From Salinibacterium sp. SWN248 (GTDB taxonomy: Bacteria; Actinomycetota; Actinomycetes; Actinomycetales; Microbacteriaceae), in NCBI RefSeq assembly GCF_015864575.1, contig NZ_JADYWW010000002.1:496001-560000 (forward strand): DNA of 64,000 nucleotides. Direction: 5' to 3'. Positions 53,161-62,289 of the stretch are shown here, piece by piece. The notes under the pieces were generated by a model. It saw only the letters and a list, made by a program, of their open reading frames with translations. It did not search any database and was not told the origin of the DNA. The translations under genes were made by a program, and so were the position numbers. Position 1 is the first letter of the stretch. Each line of letters opens with the position of its first letter.

Positions 53161-53742
53161 CTATTCTCCGCGCCAGGTAGCCGGCACGATTGTCCAGATG
53201 ACTTCGGCACCGAGTTCGGCATCCGCTTCCCAGTTGTGCGGTTCACGGCCCGGGAACGTGAGCGAGTCGCCTGCCGCAAGCGGAATTTCGCGGTCCACGA
53301 AATGTACGGTCACCGCACCAGAGATCACGTGGAGGACTTCGACTTCGCAACTGATCGTGTAGAACGCATCCCCACCGTTGGCGGCGGGTTGCATGTGGGT
53401 GCGGATGACTTGAACGCGCGATTCGTTACGCGGGGAGATGAGCCGCTCATCCACTCCTTGACCACCGAGATTGATGTGCGGGGCATCCGCCAAAGAAATT
53501 TTTACTGCTTCAGGTTCGGCGAAGAGTGACCCGATTTCGAGTGAGAGAACTTGGCACAACTGCACCAGCGTCGCGACGCTTGGGGAAGTCTCGTCGCGTT
53601 CGAGCCGACTGAGAAAACCCTTGGTCAGCCCAGCAGTTGTGGCGATTTGTTCGAGGGTGAACCCCTGTGCTTTGCGGGCGCTGCGGATGCGCGCCCCGAT
53701 GGCGAGCGCTTCGGCACTGGGTGAGGGCGACAGGGGTCTCAT
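53161..53742 (-). CDS. XRE-family regulator with cupin sensor domain
   Basis: 193 aa. An N-terminal helix-turn-helix ([40 protein letters not shown]) is followed by a linker and a C-terminal cupin barrel ([36 protein letters not shown]). This class (PuuR/SutR-like) commonly controls catabolism of polyamines or amino acids. Divergent from the agmatinase-like gene with 90 bp between, so it is the likely local regulator. Confidence 0.92.
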   Translation of the reverse strand: MRPLSPSPSAEALAIGARIRSARKAQGFTLEQIATTAGLTKGFLSRLERDETSPSVATLVQLCQVLSLEIGSLFAEPEAVKISLADAPHINLGGQGVDERLISPRNESRVQVIRTHMQPAANGGDAFYTISCEVEVLHVISGAVTVHFVDREIPLAAGDSLTFPGREPHNWEADAELGAEVIWTIVPATWRGE

Positions 53743-53767
53743 GGCTCTACTCCATCACTTACCGGGG

Positions 53768-53832
53768 TTGACGAGGCGCACCTCTGGGTTTACTGTGAGT
53801 TCACGTTTACTGCTGATTATCGAAAGTTTACT
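53768..53832 (+). promoter_or_regulatory. Promoter and GTTTACT repeats before the ureohydrolase operon
   Basis: TTGACG (53768-53773), 17 bp, TACTGT (53791-53796) form a good promoter. GTTTACT occurs three times (53788-53794, 53805-53811, 53826-53832), the last touching the ATG at 53833. The repeats overlap the -10 and leader and are candidates for XRE-cupin regulator binding. Confidence 0.55.
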
Positions 53833-54807
53833 ATGACGAAACCTATTGTTGGCCCGGTCGATGCAAGTATTGTCCCTCGCTTTGCCGGTATCGCCACATT
53901 CGCTCGTCTGCCGCGCATCGAAGATGTCGAGCACACCGACATCGCGATCGTCGGCATCCCTTTCGATAGCGGAGTGAGCTACCGCCCCGGTGCCCGCTTC
54001 GGTCCGGCCCACGTGCGAGAAGCATCGCGTCTGCTGCGCCCCTACAACCCCGCGCAAGACGTATCGCCGTTCGCGGCCCAGCAAGTGTCGGACGCCGGCG
54101 ACATTGCCGCAAACCCCTTCAGCATCGACGACGCCATCCTCGAAATCGAGGCCGCCGCCCTCGACCTCGCAACCCGCGCCGACCGCATCCTCACCATCGG
54201 CGGCGACCACACGATCGCACTCCCCCTCTTGCGCGCCGTCACCAAGAAGCACGGCCCCGTCGCTGTGCTCCACTTCGACGCTCACCTCGACACCTGGGAC
54301 ACCTACTTCGGTGCGCCGGTTACTCACGGCACCCCGTTTCGCCGGGCATCCGAAGAGGGTCTTATCGACCTCACCGCGAGCATGCACGTCGGCACCCGCG
54401 GCCCGCTCTACAGCGCCGAAGACCTCACCGACGACAGCCGCCTGGGCTTCGCAGTCGTCACAAGCGAAGACATCGAAGACGACGGAGTAGCCGTCGCGAT
54501 CGAGCGCATCCGCGACCGCATCGGCGACAAGCCGCTCTACATCTCTATCGACATTGACGTTCTCGACCCTGCGCACGCACCGGGCACCGGAACCCCCGAA
54601 GCCGGCGGACTCACGAGCCGTGAACTGCTGCGCATTCTTCGCGCCCTCGCTGACAAGAACATCGTTGGCGCCGACGTCGTCGAAGTCGCCCCGGCCTACG
54701 ACCACGCGCAGCTCACGGCCGTTGCCGCGAGCCACGTCGCCTACGAGCTGCTGAGCGCGATGGCTCCCCGCGATAACCAGACCCCGACCGCAACGCCCGA
54801 GAGCTAG
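53833..54807 (+). CDS. speB: Ureohydrolase, agmatinase/guanidino-acid hydrolase family
   Basis: 324 aa of the arginase superfamily with all manganese-binding blocks: [30 protein letters not shown], and [20 protein letters not shown] with EAGG following. Hydrolyses a guanidino group to release urea. Annotation tools will say agmatinase, but relatives act on guanidinobutyrate, guanidinopropionate and others; the NCS1 permease and cyclase partners do not point clearly to polyamines. First gene of a four-gene operon with a local XRE-cupin regulator. Confidence 0.88.
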   Translation: MTKPIVGPVDASIVPRFAGIATFARLPRIEDVEHTDIAIVGIPFDSGVSYRPGARFGPAHVREASRLLRPYNPAQDVSPFAAQQVSDAGDIAANPFSIDDAILEIEAAALDLATRADRILTIGGDHTIALPLLRAVTKKHGPVAVLHFDAHLDTWDTYFGAPVTHGTPFRRASEEGLIDLTASMHVGTRGPLYSAEDLTDDSRLGFAVVTSEDIEDDGVAVAIERIRDRIGDKPLYISIDIDVLDPAHAPGTGTPEAGGLTSRELLRILRALADKNIVGADVVEVAPAYDHAQLTAVAASHVAYELLSAMAPRDNQTPTATPES

Positions 54808-54818
54808 AGGAGCGCACC

Positions 54819-55232
54819 ATGAGCACGACAACCCCGCATCAGGATGACGTGCTCAGCGCAGCATCCGCCATCGTTGACGCTTTTAGGGCCACCGACGGCG
54901 ACCAGTACTTTCGCGGCTTCGCGCCCGAAGCGACCTTCATCTTTCACACCGAGCCCGCTCGTCTAAACGACCGTGCCGAATACGAAGGCCTCTGGGCTGG
55001 CTGGGTTGAGGGCGGCTGGAAAGTACTCGACTGCGAATCGTCGGATGCCTCAGTGCAGTCGTTCCCCGGCGGCGCTGTGTTCAGCCACACCGTTTTCACT
55101 CGCGTCGACACCGGCGACGGCGAAGACTCCTACCGCGAGCGCGAAACCATCGTGTTCCGCCTCGACAATGATCAGCTACTGGCCGTGCACGAGCACCTTT
55201 CGCCCGTGTCCGCCGCCGCCGCCGCCGCATAA
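54819..55232 (+). CDS. SnoaL/NTF2-like small protein
   Basis: 137 aa with an NTF2-like cone fold pattern (VLSAASAIVDAFRATDGDQY, FIFHTEPARLNDRAEYEGLW, FRLDNDQLLAVHEHLSP). Starts 11 bp after the ureohydrolase stop with a GAGGAG site. Such proteins bind small ligands or act as isomerases; role here unknown. Ends in an Ala run. Confidence 0.85.
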   Translation: MSTTTPHQDDVLSAASAIVDAFRATDGDQYFRGFAPEATFIFHTEPARLNDRAEYEGLWAGWVEGGWKVLDCESSDASVQSFPGGAVFSHTVFTRVDTGDGEDSYRERETIVFRLDNDQLLAVHEHLSPVSAAAAAA

Positions 55233-55288
55233 CTATCTGACTACCCGAACACTCAACCCAACCGCACCCTACTGAGGAGACAGCAGCA

Positions 55289-56692
55289 ATGTCGCTCTAT
55301 TCCCGTCTAAGCAAACACACTCAAGATCAGTCCGATGGCGGCAAGCCCGTCAAGGGCACCTACTCACTGCTGCGCATTGGAATGATTTGGCTCGCAGCCA
55401 ACCTCGTTGTCACGACGCTGCTCACGGGAACGCTGTTCGTTCCCGGCGTGGACTTCGCTACCGCGTTTCTCATGATCATTCTCGGAACCCTCGGCGGAGC
55501 CATCGTGCTCACCGCCATCGGAGCCATTGGCACCCGCACGGGATTGCCGACCATGGCAATCACCCGCGGCGCCTTCGGAACGCGCGGCAGCCTGCTGCCC
55601 GTCGCCGCCAACGTGATCGTGCTTATGGGCTGGAGCTGGGTGCAGGCGATGCTCGCGGGCGTCACCGTGAATTTTATGGTGGAGAGCGCTACGGGATACT
55701 CCAACCCCATCCTGTTCTCCGTTCTCTGCCAGAGCATCGTCGTAATTCTCGCGATTTTGGGCCACGAAGGTATCTCCAAGATTGAGCCGTGGCTTGCCGT
55801 TCTCATTCTCGGCATCATCGCGTGGGTCTTCATCGCCGCGTTCACCGCATTTGACCTTGGCGACTTCCAGGCTGTTGCCCCCGATGAGAGCCTCGGCTTC
55901 ACGCCGATCATCGTGCTCGACATCGTGATCGCGACCGCCGTCTCGTGGACCGTGCTGTCAGCCGACTTCAACCGTTTCGCCCGCACCACCAAGGCTGGCG
56001 TGATCGGATCGGGCATCGGCTACACCGTCTCGACAGTGACCGCGATGACGCTCGGCCTCACCGCCTTCGTCTACGTGATCCTCAAGGGCGACGAAGCCGC
56101 TGCGTTCGACCCCACCACGATCGTCGCCGCCTTCGGTGCACCGCTCGCGATCATCATCTTCCTTTCGGTGATGGCCACGAACACAATGGTCGTCTACGGA
56201 ATGGTGACCTCGGTCGTCAACGCCAAGGTCGGTAGCCGGCTGAAGTTCCTGCCGACAGCACTCATCCTCGGTGGTATCTCGATCCTCGGCTCGACCTGGT
56301 TGCAGTTGCTCAACCAGTTCACCGACTTCCTTGTCGTCATCGGTGCCTTCTTCGTGCCGGTGTTCGCGATCATGATCGTCGACTACTACATCGTGAAGCG
56401 GGGCGCCTACACGAAGGACATCCTTGAGGCTCGAGGCGGTCGCTACTGGTACAAGGCCGGCGTCAATTGGTTCGCCGTCGCCATCTGGGTCATCGGCGCC
56501 ACCATGTCGTACGTGTGGGCCTACGTCTGGCCGCTGCCGATCGGTGCCACGATCCCCGCGTTCGTTCTCACCTTCGTGCTCTATCTTGCAGTCATGCTTC
56601 CTGAGCGGAAGCGTCACGAAGCCGTTCGCAGCCAGCACCTTGCTGACACTGCGGATGCCGACGTGGATGCCGCCGCTCGCCCCGTCGCCTAA
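55289..56692 (+). CDS. NCS1 family permease (cytosine/purine/allantoin type)
   Basis: 467 aa with 12 predicted spans. NCS1 features: TYSLLRIGMIWLAANLVVTT, GLPTMAITRGAFGTRGSLLP and WSWVQAMLAGVTVNFMVES. Imports nucleobases, hydantoins, allantoin or similar nitrogen compounds with Na+ or H+. Third gene of the operon and the likely uptake route for its substrate. The ribosome site is gaggag. Confidence 0.92.
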   Translation: MSLYSRLSKHTQDQSDGGKPVKGTYSLLRIGMIWLAANLVVTTLLTGTLFVPGVDFATAFLMIILGTLGGAIVLTAIGAIGTRTGLPTMAITRGAFGTRGSLLPVAANVIVLMGWSWVQAMLAGVTVNFMVESATGYSNPILFSVLCQSIVVILAILGHEGISKIEPWLAVLILGIIAWVFIAAFTAFDLGDFQAVAPDESLGFTPIIVLDIVIATAVSWTVLSADFNRFARTTKAGVIGSGIGYTVSTVTAMTLGLTAFVYVILKGDEAAAFDPTTIVAAFGAPLAIIIFLSVMATNTMVVYGMVTSVVNAKVGSRLKFLPTALILGGISILGSTWLQLLNQFTDFLVVIGAFFVPVFAIMIVDYYIVKRGAYTKDILEARGGRYWYKAGVNWFAVAIWVIGATMSYVWAYVWPLPIGATIPAFVLTFVLYLAVMLPERKRHEAVRSQHLADTADADVDAAARPVA

Positions 56693-56759
56693 CTCGCGCC
56701 GTCGACTAACTCGCCACGTCGACTAACTCGCACTAGCCTCACCAGGAATCAGGTACCCC

Positions 56760-57398
56760 ATGCGCGAACTGAGCCACCCCATCACCAGTGGAATGCAGGT
56801 TTACCCCGGTGACCCTGCGGTCTCAGTCGATAGCGCACTCAGCGTGGAGCAGGATGGCGTTGACGTCAGCCTGCTCCACCTGGGATCACACACCGGCACT
56901 CACCTCGACGCCCCGTCGCACACCGTCGCCGGCGGCCGCACGACAGCGGCAATCAGCCTTGACGAACTCGTCGGCGAAGCGCTTGTCGTGCACCTCGCTG
57001 GGCAGAAGCCCCACGCGCTCTATGACATCGACGAGATCACGGCAGCCCTCGGGGAGCTTCCCGCCGCTGTGCCTGCCATCGTCATCATCAATACCGGATG
57101 GGCTCAGCACTTTGGTTCAGACGAAGCGTTGAATCATCCCGCGATTGCTCCGGATGCCGCAGCTGAACTCTGGAGCCGTGGCATGCGCTTGCTCGCCGTC
57201 GACACCCTCAGCCCCGACCCCACGGGCGAAGGCTCCACTGATTTTCCGGTGCACGAGATTGTGCTGGGCGGCGACGGCCTCATCGTGGAAAACATCACCG
57301 GCCTTGAGGGACTGCCCGAGCGCGTGCGCGTCGGTTTCTTCCCGCTACCGATCGATGCCGACGGTGCACCCGTGCGCGCGGTCGTTCTCAACGACTAA
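56760..57398 (+). CDS. Cyclase family metal hydrolase (kynurenine formamidase-like)
   Basis: 212 aa with the metal-binding signature LHLGSHTGTHLDAPSHTV (HxGTHxDxPxH), PAIVIINTGWAQHFG and LLAVDTLSPDP. Relatives include kynurenine formamidase, isatin hydrolase and cyclic-amide hydrolases, so it probably opens an amide or lactam bond. Fourth gene of the cluster; ends 4 bp from the convergent dehydrogenase. Confidence 0.9.
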   Translation: MRELSHPITSGMQVYPGDPAVSVDSALSVEQDGVDVSLLHLGSHTGTHLDAPSHTVAGGRTTAAISLDELVGEALVVHLAGQKPHALYDIDEITAALGELPAAVPAIVIINTGWAQHFGSDEALNHPAIAPDAAAELWSRGMRLLAVDTLSPDPTGEGSTDFPVHEIVLGGDGLIVENITGLEGLPERVRVGFFPLPIDADGAPVRAVVLND

Positions 57399-57402
57399 CG
57401 AC

Positions 57403-58410
57403 TCAGTTGGAGATAGCGGCAAGAATCGTGTCGCAGAGCGCCATCGTGCGCACGTTATCCGCTGCCGACGGGCTGAGCTCTTCGGTGCCCTGCAGCACTC
57501 CGAGGAAGTGTTTCATCTCGCCGATGTAGCCACGAAGATAGAGATCTTTGAGGCTTCCGGATCCGGGAGAGTTCGAGACGTCGAACGTGACGGACCGCTC
57601 AGCGAGGGTTTCACCCGGCCCGGTGCCGGCACCAGCTACTTCGCCCGTGAGCACCTGGATGCGGCTCAGGTCGGAGACGCGCACAACCCCGTTGGCGCAC
57701 GTCACACTGAGCGCTTCGGCCTCGCGCGACCACGCTTTCGCTGAAACGAAGTTCAACGATCCGATGACTCCGCTTTCGTGGCGGACCTGCACGATAATCG
57801 CGAGTCCGTCGCCGACGCTGTTCTGCATCGCCGACACGTCAACCACCTCGCCGAATACGTCGCGCACGAGATCAATCAGATGGATGACCGCCTGGGTGAT
57901 GAACTCGACAGGCGTGAAGTCAGGCTTCCACGCGGCGAAGCCGAACTCGCAGGCGTAGGAGATGACCGGGCCCTGCTCGGTGTCTTCACCAATGAGGGTT
58001 TTCAGCTGGGTGTAGGCCGGGGCGAAACGCTTCATGAATCCGAGCATCACGGGCACACCGGCATCCGCTGCAATTTCGGAAATTTTTCGGGCTTCGGCCT
58101 CGGTTGACCCGAGCGGTTTCTCGACAAACACGGCGACGCCCGCGCGAACACAGTCGGCAACGACGTCAGCCTGCAGGTGTGGCGCAAGCGACACCACAAT
58201 GCCGTCGAGGTTCGAGGCTTCGATCAGCGCGAGGTGGTTCGGGAAGATGGGATGGATGCCGCGGGCTTCAGCCTCAGCGACGCGGGCAAGATTGCGCTCC
58301 GCAACACCAACCAGAGGAACGCCCGTCGCGGCAAAGGCGGGATAAAGGTTGAGCGAGGAGTGGAGGCCTGCGCCGACAAATCCGATTCGGGGCTGTGCAA
58401 CGGTCGGCAT
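57403..58410 (-). CDS. Gfo/Idh/MocA family oxidoreductase
   Basis: 335 aa. Rossmann fold at the start (RIGFVGAGLHSSLNLYPAFA), the family motif FVEKPLGSTEAEARKI near residue 95 (EKP), and a C-terminal substrate domain. Oxidises sugars or other polyols with NAD(P). GAGGAAC ribosome site before ATG 58410. Convergent with the cyclase; whether it belongs to the same pathway is uncertain. Confidence 0.92.
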   Translation of the reverse strand: MPTVAQPRIGFVGAGLHSSLNLYPAFAATGVPLVGVAERNLARVAEAEARGIHPIFPNHLALIEASNLDGIVVSLAPHLQADVVADCVRAGVAVFVEKPLGSTEAEARKISEIAADAGVPVMLGFMKRFAPAYTQLKTLIGEDTEQGPVISYACEFGFAAWKPDFTPVEFITQAVIHLIDLVRDVFGEVVDVSAMQNSVGDGLAIIVQVRHESGVIGSLNFVSAKAWSREAEALSVTCANGVVRVSDLSRIQVLTGEVAGAGTGPGETLAERSVTFDVSNSPGSGSLKDLYLRGYIGEMKHFLGVLQGTEELSPSAADNVRTMALCDTILAAISN

Positions 58411-58572
58411 AGTTCCTCACCTCTTCTGTGCACGAGTGGCACTGCCCCATTGTCTCCCACTCGCGCGGCGGCGCGGCCGCGATGGGAGCTGTGGTGTGCG
58501 GGTGTGCGCTGGGTGGTGCGCGCCTCCGGAATTGTCCGGCTCAATGTCAGGCGCGGCTGCTTCACTACCTCC

Positions 58573-59439
58573 ATGGATGCCGCATCGCTCAGTTCCGACG
58601 GGTACGACGCTGACTTCTTGGGTGTTCCCGTGCCGTTTCCTTCTCCGGCCTCAGGAGCCCCGATTCGTGAGTTGCCCTACACGCATTTCACGGTAAATCT
58701 GGATCCGCTGCGGGGGCTCGCCAGCGCGACCGGCGTGAATATCGATGGAGATCAGCTCGTTGATGTGGGTCGCGGCAATGACTGGCATCTGGATTCGCGC
58801 ATCCCGGAGCAGGAGCAGACCGGCGAAGCGGTGTACGCCCGCAACGATCTCGACCGCGGGCATCTTGTGCGGCGGCGTGACCCCGTGTGGGGTGACGGGG
58901 CGACTGCAAGCCAAGCGAATTACGACACGTTTGCGTTCACGAACGCTGCGCCTCAAGCTGCGGGATTCAATCAATCGAAAGAGTTGTGGCTCGGTCTCGA
59001 AGATCACGTATTGGAGTACGCGCGTACGAACCGAAACCGCATCAGCGTATTTACAGCGCCAGTGCTCGGCGACGACGATCCGGTGTACCGAGGTGTGGGC
59101 ATCCCGCAACTGTTTTGGAAGATCGCCGCGTGGGCGACGACGACCGATGGCGCCGTCGAACTTCGCGCCGCCGGGTTCGTGCTTGACCAACGCCCTCAGC
59201 TAGCTGATGTCGATCTCGATGAGGCACGCGCCCAAGCCGTCGCCACTGGCGCTCCCCCACCGTTGGGGCCATTCCGCACCTTCCAAGTGCCCATCGTTGA
59301 GATCGATGAGATCGCCGGGCTGACCATGGACGCGCTCAGCGCGGCGGATGTACTCGAGCCCGTGGCGGCAGCGAGCGCGGAGGGCGACCACGAAGCGCGG
59401 TGGGTCGAGTTGAGCTCGACCGAGAGCGTGCGGTTGTAG
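58573..59439 (+). CDS. DNA/RNA non-specific endonuclease (NUC family)
   Basis: 288 aa from ATG 58573; the open frame continues upstream over the dehydrogenase start and is probably not coding there. Catalytic block YARNDLDRGHLVRRRDPVWG (DRGH) and metal-binding Asn region FTNAAPQAAGFNQSKELWLG. Cleaves DNA and RNA with Mg2+. No signal peptide, unlike Serratia-type nucleases, so it acts inside or is exported by another route. No immunity gene recognised nearby. Confidence 0.9.
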   Translation: MDAASLSSDGYDADFLGVPVPFPSPASGAPIRELPYTHFTVNLDPLRGLASATGVNIDGDQLVDVGRGNDWHLDSRIPEQEQTGEAVYARNDLDRGHLVRRRDPVWGDGATASQANYDTFAFTNAAPQAAGFNQSKELWLGLEDHVLEYARTNRNRISVFTAPVLGDDDPVYRGVGIPQLFWKIAAWATTTDGAVELRAAGFVLDQRPQLADVDLDEARAQAVATGAPPPLGPFRTFQVPIVEIDEIAGLTMDALSAADVLEPVAAASAEGDHEARWVELSSTESVRL

Positions 59440-59503
59440 TGCATGCCGCGTTAGTCGCCAGCAGCGCTCAAGCACCCGTGAGCACGTCGGACCGAAGTCG
59501 TTC

Positions 59504-60529
59504 CTAGGAGTGAGAGCTGCCGCCCGCAACATCGGCAATGGCACCCGCGAGGTCGGGATGCTCGAACGTGAAGCCCGCCTCGGTGAGAGTGCTGGGCACC
59601 ACCCAGCGGCTCTTGAGGATGAGTTCGGGTTCGGTTCTGAGCACCCACATCGCGGGCTCGAGCATCCAACGCCAAGCGGGCAACCCGAACGGTGCACCGA
59701 CTGCGCGCCGCAGGATGCCCATGAGGGTGCGGTTATCGGAGGGATGGGGGCTCGCGAGGTTGACGGGGCCGGCGATGGTGTCGGTGTCGCGCAGAAAGCG
59801 GATCGCGCTGACGACATCGTCGAGATGAATCCAGCTGAACTTCTGGCGCCCGCCCGTCTTGTGGCCTGTGGCGCGACCGCTGCCGGTCGGCGTCGGGCCG
59901 ATGCCGCGGTACCGGTTGTGACCGAACCACCAGCCGTCGATTTGCGGGCCGCCGAGGCCGACGCGCGCAAGGCGCAGCAGCAGGTTGGTGGCCGGGCCAT
60001 CACCCAGCACGATCGCCATGCGGAGGGCAACGCGGCGCGTGTGCGGCAGGTCGCCTTCGAAGAATTCGTTCTCCCAGTTGCGGGCAACATCCACCGAGAA
60101 ACCCTTGCCAAGTTCACCGTTGTCGTCGCTGTTGGGGCGGTCGATTGAGTGGCGGTAGATCGTCGCTGTGGAGGCGTTCATCCAGGTCGCCGGCGGGGCG
60201 GATGCTGCAGCGATTGCCGTGCGCAAGGCCCGAGTCGTCTCCACTCGCGAGCGCAGAATCTCGTTGCGGTTCTTCACGGTGTAGCGGCAGTTCACGGATT
60301 TGCCGGCGAGGTTCACGACGATCGCTGAGCCGTCGATGAGCTGCGCGATCGCGGTGGGATCGTCCCACGTGACGGCGGCGCTGCGGCCGATGAACCGTAC
60401 GTCGTAGCCGTCGTCGCGGAAGGCGTTCGCAATCGCTGGCCCGACGAAGCCGCTGGCCCCGGCGATCACCGCGATCGGCTGCGCTGACTGCGCCGCTGTC
60501 GGTTCCGCTGCCGCTTGCTCCGCTGCCAT
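59504..60529 (-). CDS. TIGR01777 family epimerase-like SDR protein
   Basis: 341 aa, extended short-chain dehydrogenase fold. Nucleotide site IAVIAGASGFVGPAIANAF, then VNLAGKSVNCRYTVKNRNEI and WMNASTATIYRHS, which fit the TIGR01777/YfcH family, with a C-terminal DUF1731-like part. Function in this family is unknown. Converges with the endonuclease. Confidence 0.9.
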   Translation of the reverse strand: MAAEQAAAEPTAAQSAQPIAVIAGASGFVGPAIANAFRDDGYDVRFIGRSAAVTWDDPTAIAQLIDGSAIVVNLAGKSVNCRYTVKNRNEILRSRVETTRALRTAIAAASAPPATWMNASTATIYRHSIDRPNSDDNGELGKGFSVDVARNWENEFFEGDLPHTRRVALRMAIVLGDGPATNLLLRLARVGLGGPQIDGWWFGHNRYRGIGPTPTGSGRATGHKTGGRQKFSWIHLDDVVSAIRFLRDTDTIAGPVNLASPHPSDNRTLMGILRRAVGAPFGLPAWRWMLEPAMWVLRTEPELILKSRWVVPSTLTEAGFTFEHPDLAGAIADVAGGSSHS

Positions 60530-60595
60530 GACGCCCCCATCAGCCTGAAATTTTCTCAGTCCAGCCTATCGAGTTTGCGTGCCGCACTCCCGCAG

Positions 60596-61171
60596 CTAGG
60601 ACTGCGCTGGCACCGCAGCTCGCACGAGCCCGCGCGCCAATTCGATGCTCACCGCGAGGGTGTCGAGCGAGAGCTGTTGCGTGACGAGGGCGCCCTCGTG
60701 CAGCACCAAGAGTTGAGTAGCGAGCGTGTCGGGAGCCGAGCATCCGGCCGCCGTGGCGAGCTCAAGGAACAGGTCGATCAGCCACTGCTTCTGTTTCGTC
60801 GCGACGACGTGAGCGGGATGAGTCGGGTCGGGCAGTTCGGCGAGGGCGTTGATGAAGGCGCAGCCGCGCGGGTTGTTCTGGTTCCAGATGCGCTGGGCTT
60901 CGAGAGGGGCGAGCACTGCCTCGATCGGTGACTCGGCGGCGGCGATGGTTTCGCGAACCAGTAGCTGCCAACGCTGTTCACGCTCTTCGAGGTACGCGAC
61001 CACGAGCTGATCCTTGGACCCGAACTGGTTGTAAAGGGTGCGCTTGGTCACGCCCGAGTGCTCGGCGATGAGGTCGACGCCAACCGCCGTAATGCCGCGG
61101 CTGTAGAAGAGGTCGCCGGCGGCATCCAGAATGCGCTGTCCTGCAACTGACATCGGTTTCGTCTCCGACAT
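60596..61171 (-). CDS. TetR/AcrR family repressor
   Basis: 191 aa. N-terminal helix-turn-helix (GQRILDAAGDLFYSRGITAV, GVTKRTLYNQFGSKDQLV); C-terminal ligand domain similar to TetR_C proteins of the SCO-type. Divergent from the quinone oxidoreductase-like gene, with a perfect 10-bp dyad between them. Confidence 0.92.
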   Translation of the reverse strand: MSETKPMSVAGQRILDAAGDLFYSRGITAVGVDLIAEHSGVTKRTLYNQFGSKDQLVVAYLEEREQRWQLLVRETIAAAESPIEAVLAPLEAQRIWNQNNPRGCAFINALAELPDPTHPAHVVATKQKQWLIDLFLELATAAGCSAPDTLATQLLVLHEGALVTQQLSLDTLAVSIELARGLVRAAVPAQS

Positions 61172-61184
61172 TCGACGCTCCTTT

Positions 61185-61221
61185 ACCGATCGGTGTACTG
61201 TAGGTCTAGTTCACCGATCAG
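61185..61221. promoter_or_regulatory. TetR operator candidates in the divergent promoter
   Basis: ACCGATCGGT (61185-61194) is a perfect palindrome; a second half-matching copy, caccgatcag, lies at 61212-61221. They sit between the tetR and dehydrogenase starts, where a repressor would shut both. The same 10-bp core is in the dyad at 42798-42817. Confidence 0.6.
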
Positions 61222-61242
61222 CATACCCACGAGGAGACTCCC

Positions 61243-62283
61243 ATGGACGTTCCCGCCACCATGCGCGCCGTACAGCTCACCCAGCACGGAGGTCCCGAGG
61301 TTTTACGCGTGACCGAGGTGGCGACGCCTTCCCCCGGCGTTGGCGAAGTGCTCGTGAAGGTGAGCGCCGCAGCCCTCAACAACACCGATCTCTGGACCCG
61401 CGAAGGCGAGTACGGCCTGCCGGGCCCGCGCGCTGGCTGGCGTGGTCCGCTCGACTTTCCGCGCATCCAGGGAGCGGATGTTGCCGGCCACGTCGTCGCT
61501 CTTGGCTACGGCGTTGACGCGAACGTGCTCGGCTCTCGCGTGGTCATCGACCCCGCTATCTACGACGCGGACGAACCCGATGCGAACATCACAGGACTCA
61601 TGGGCAGCGAACGTGACGGCGGCTACGCCGAATACGTGATCGCACCGGCCGACCGCATCCACGATGTGACCGAGTCACCCCTCAACGACGACCAGCTCGC
61701 CGCCCTGCCTATCTCCTATGGAACGGCGCTCGGCATGATCGAGCGTGGCCGCCTGCAGTCGGGGGAAACGGTGTTGGTGTCGGGAGCATCCGGTGGCGTT
61801 GGCGTTGCGCTCGTGCAGTTGGCGCGCGCCCGCGGTGCTCGGGTGATCGCGATCAGCAGCGGTTCCAAGATTCAGGCGGTTCGGGATGCCGGCGCCGACG
61901 TCGTTGTCGACCGCGCGACCGACGTGGCCGAGCAGGTGCGCGCCGCCGCCCCTCACGGCATCGACGTCGTTCTCGATGTTGTCGCCGGAGACCTCGTCCA
62001 CGGCGGACTCCCCCTATTGCGCAAGGCCGGCCGCTGGGTCGTCGCCGGAGCCCTCGGCGGTCACACTATCGGCTTCGACGTGCGCGACCTCTACCTGCAC
62101 AACCGGCAACTCATCGGCTCCACGATGCACACCCCGGAGCACTTCGAGCTGCTTATGGAGATGGCGCGGCGGGGCGAAATCACACCTCTCGTCGCGGCGA
62201 TCTTCCCGCTCGAGGAGGCTGCCGAAGCCCAGGAAGAACTCGCTCGCCGGGCGCACGTCGGCAAGATTGTGTTGCGCCCATAG
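61243..62283 (+). CDS. Zinc-type alcohol dehydrogenase-like/quinone oxidoreductase (MDR family)
   Basis: 346 aa. GroES-like N-terminus (AVQLTQHGGPEVLRVTEVAT) and a nucleotide-binding part VLVSGASGGVGVALVQLARA. The Cys/His zinc ligands of true alcohol dehydrogenases are missing, as in quinone oxidoreductases of the QOR type. Probably NADPH-dependent reduction of quinones or enones, induced through the TetR repressor. Confidence 0.9.
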   Translation: MDVPATMRAVQLTQHGGPEVLRVTEVATPSPGVGEVLVKVSAAALNNTDLWTREGEYGLPGPRAGWRGPLDFPRIQGADVAGHVVALGYGVDANVLGSRVVIDPAIYDADEPDANITGLMGSERDGGYAEYVIAPADRIHDVTESPLNDDQLAALPISYGTALGMIERGRLQSGETVLVSGASGGVGVALVQLARARGARVIAISSGSKIQAVRDAGADVVVDRATDVAEQVRAAAPHGIDVVLDVVAGDLVHGGLPLLRKAGRWVVAGALGGHTIGFDVRDLYLHNRQLIGSTMHTPEHFELLMEMARRGEITPLVAAIFPLEEAAEAQEELARRAHVGKIVLRP

Positions 62284-62289
62284 CTGACT

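Noticed and set aside
59200-60117. Minus-strand 305-codon frame overlapping the epimerase gene in another phase
   Set aside because: Arg/Ala/Ser-rich product with no motif; the true epimerase frame carries all SDR blocks.
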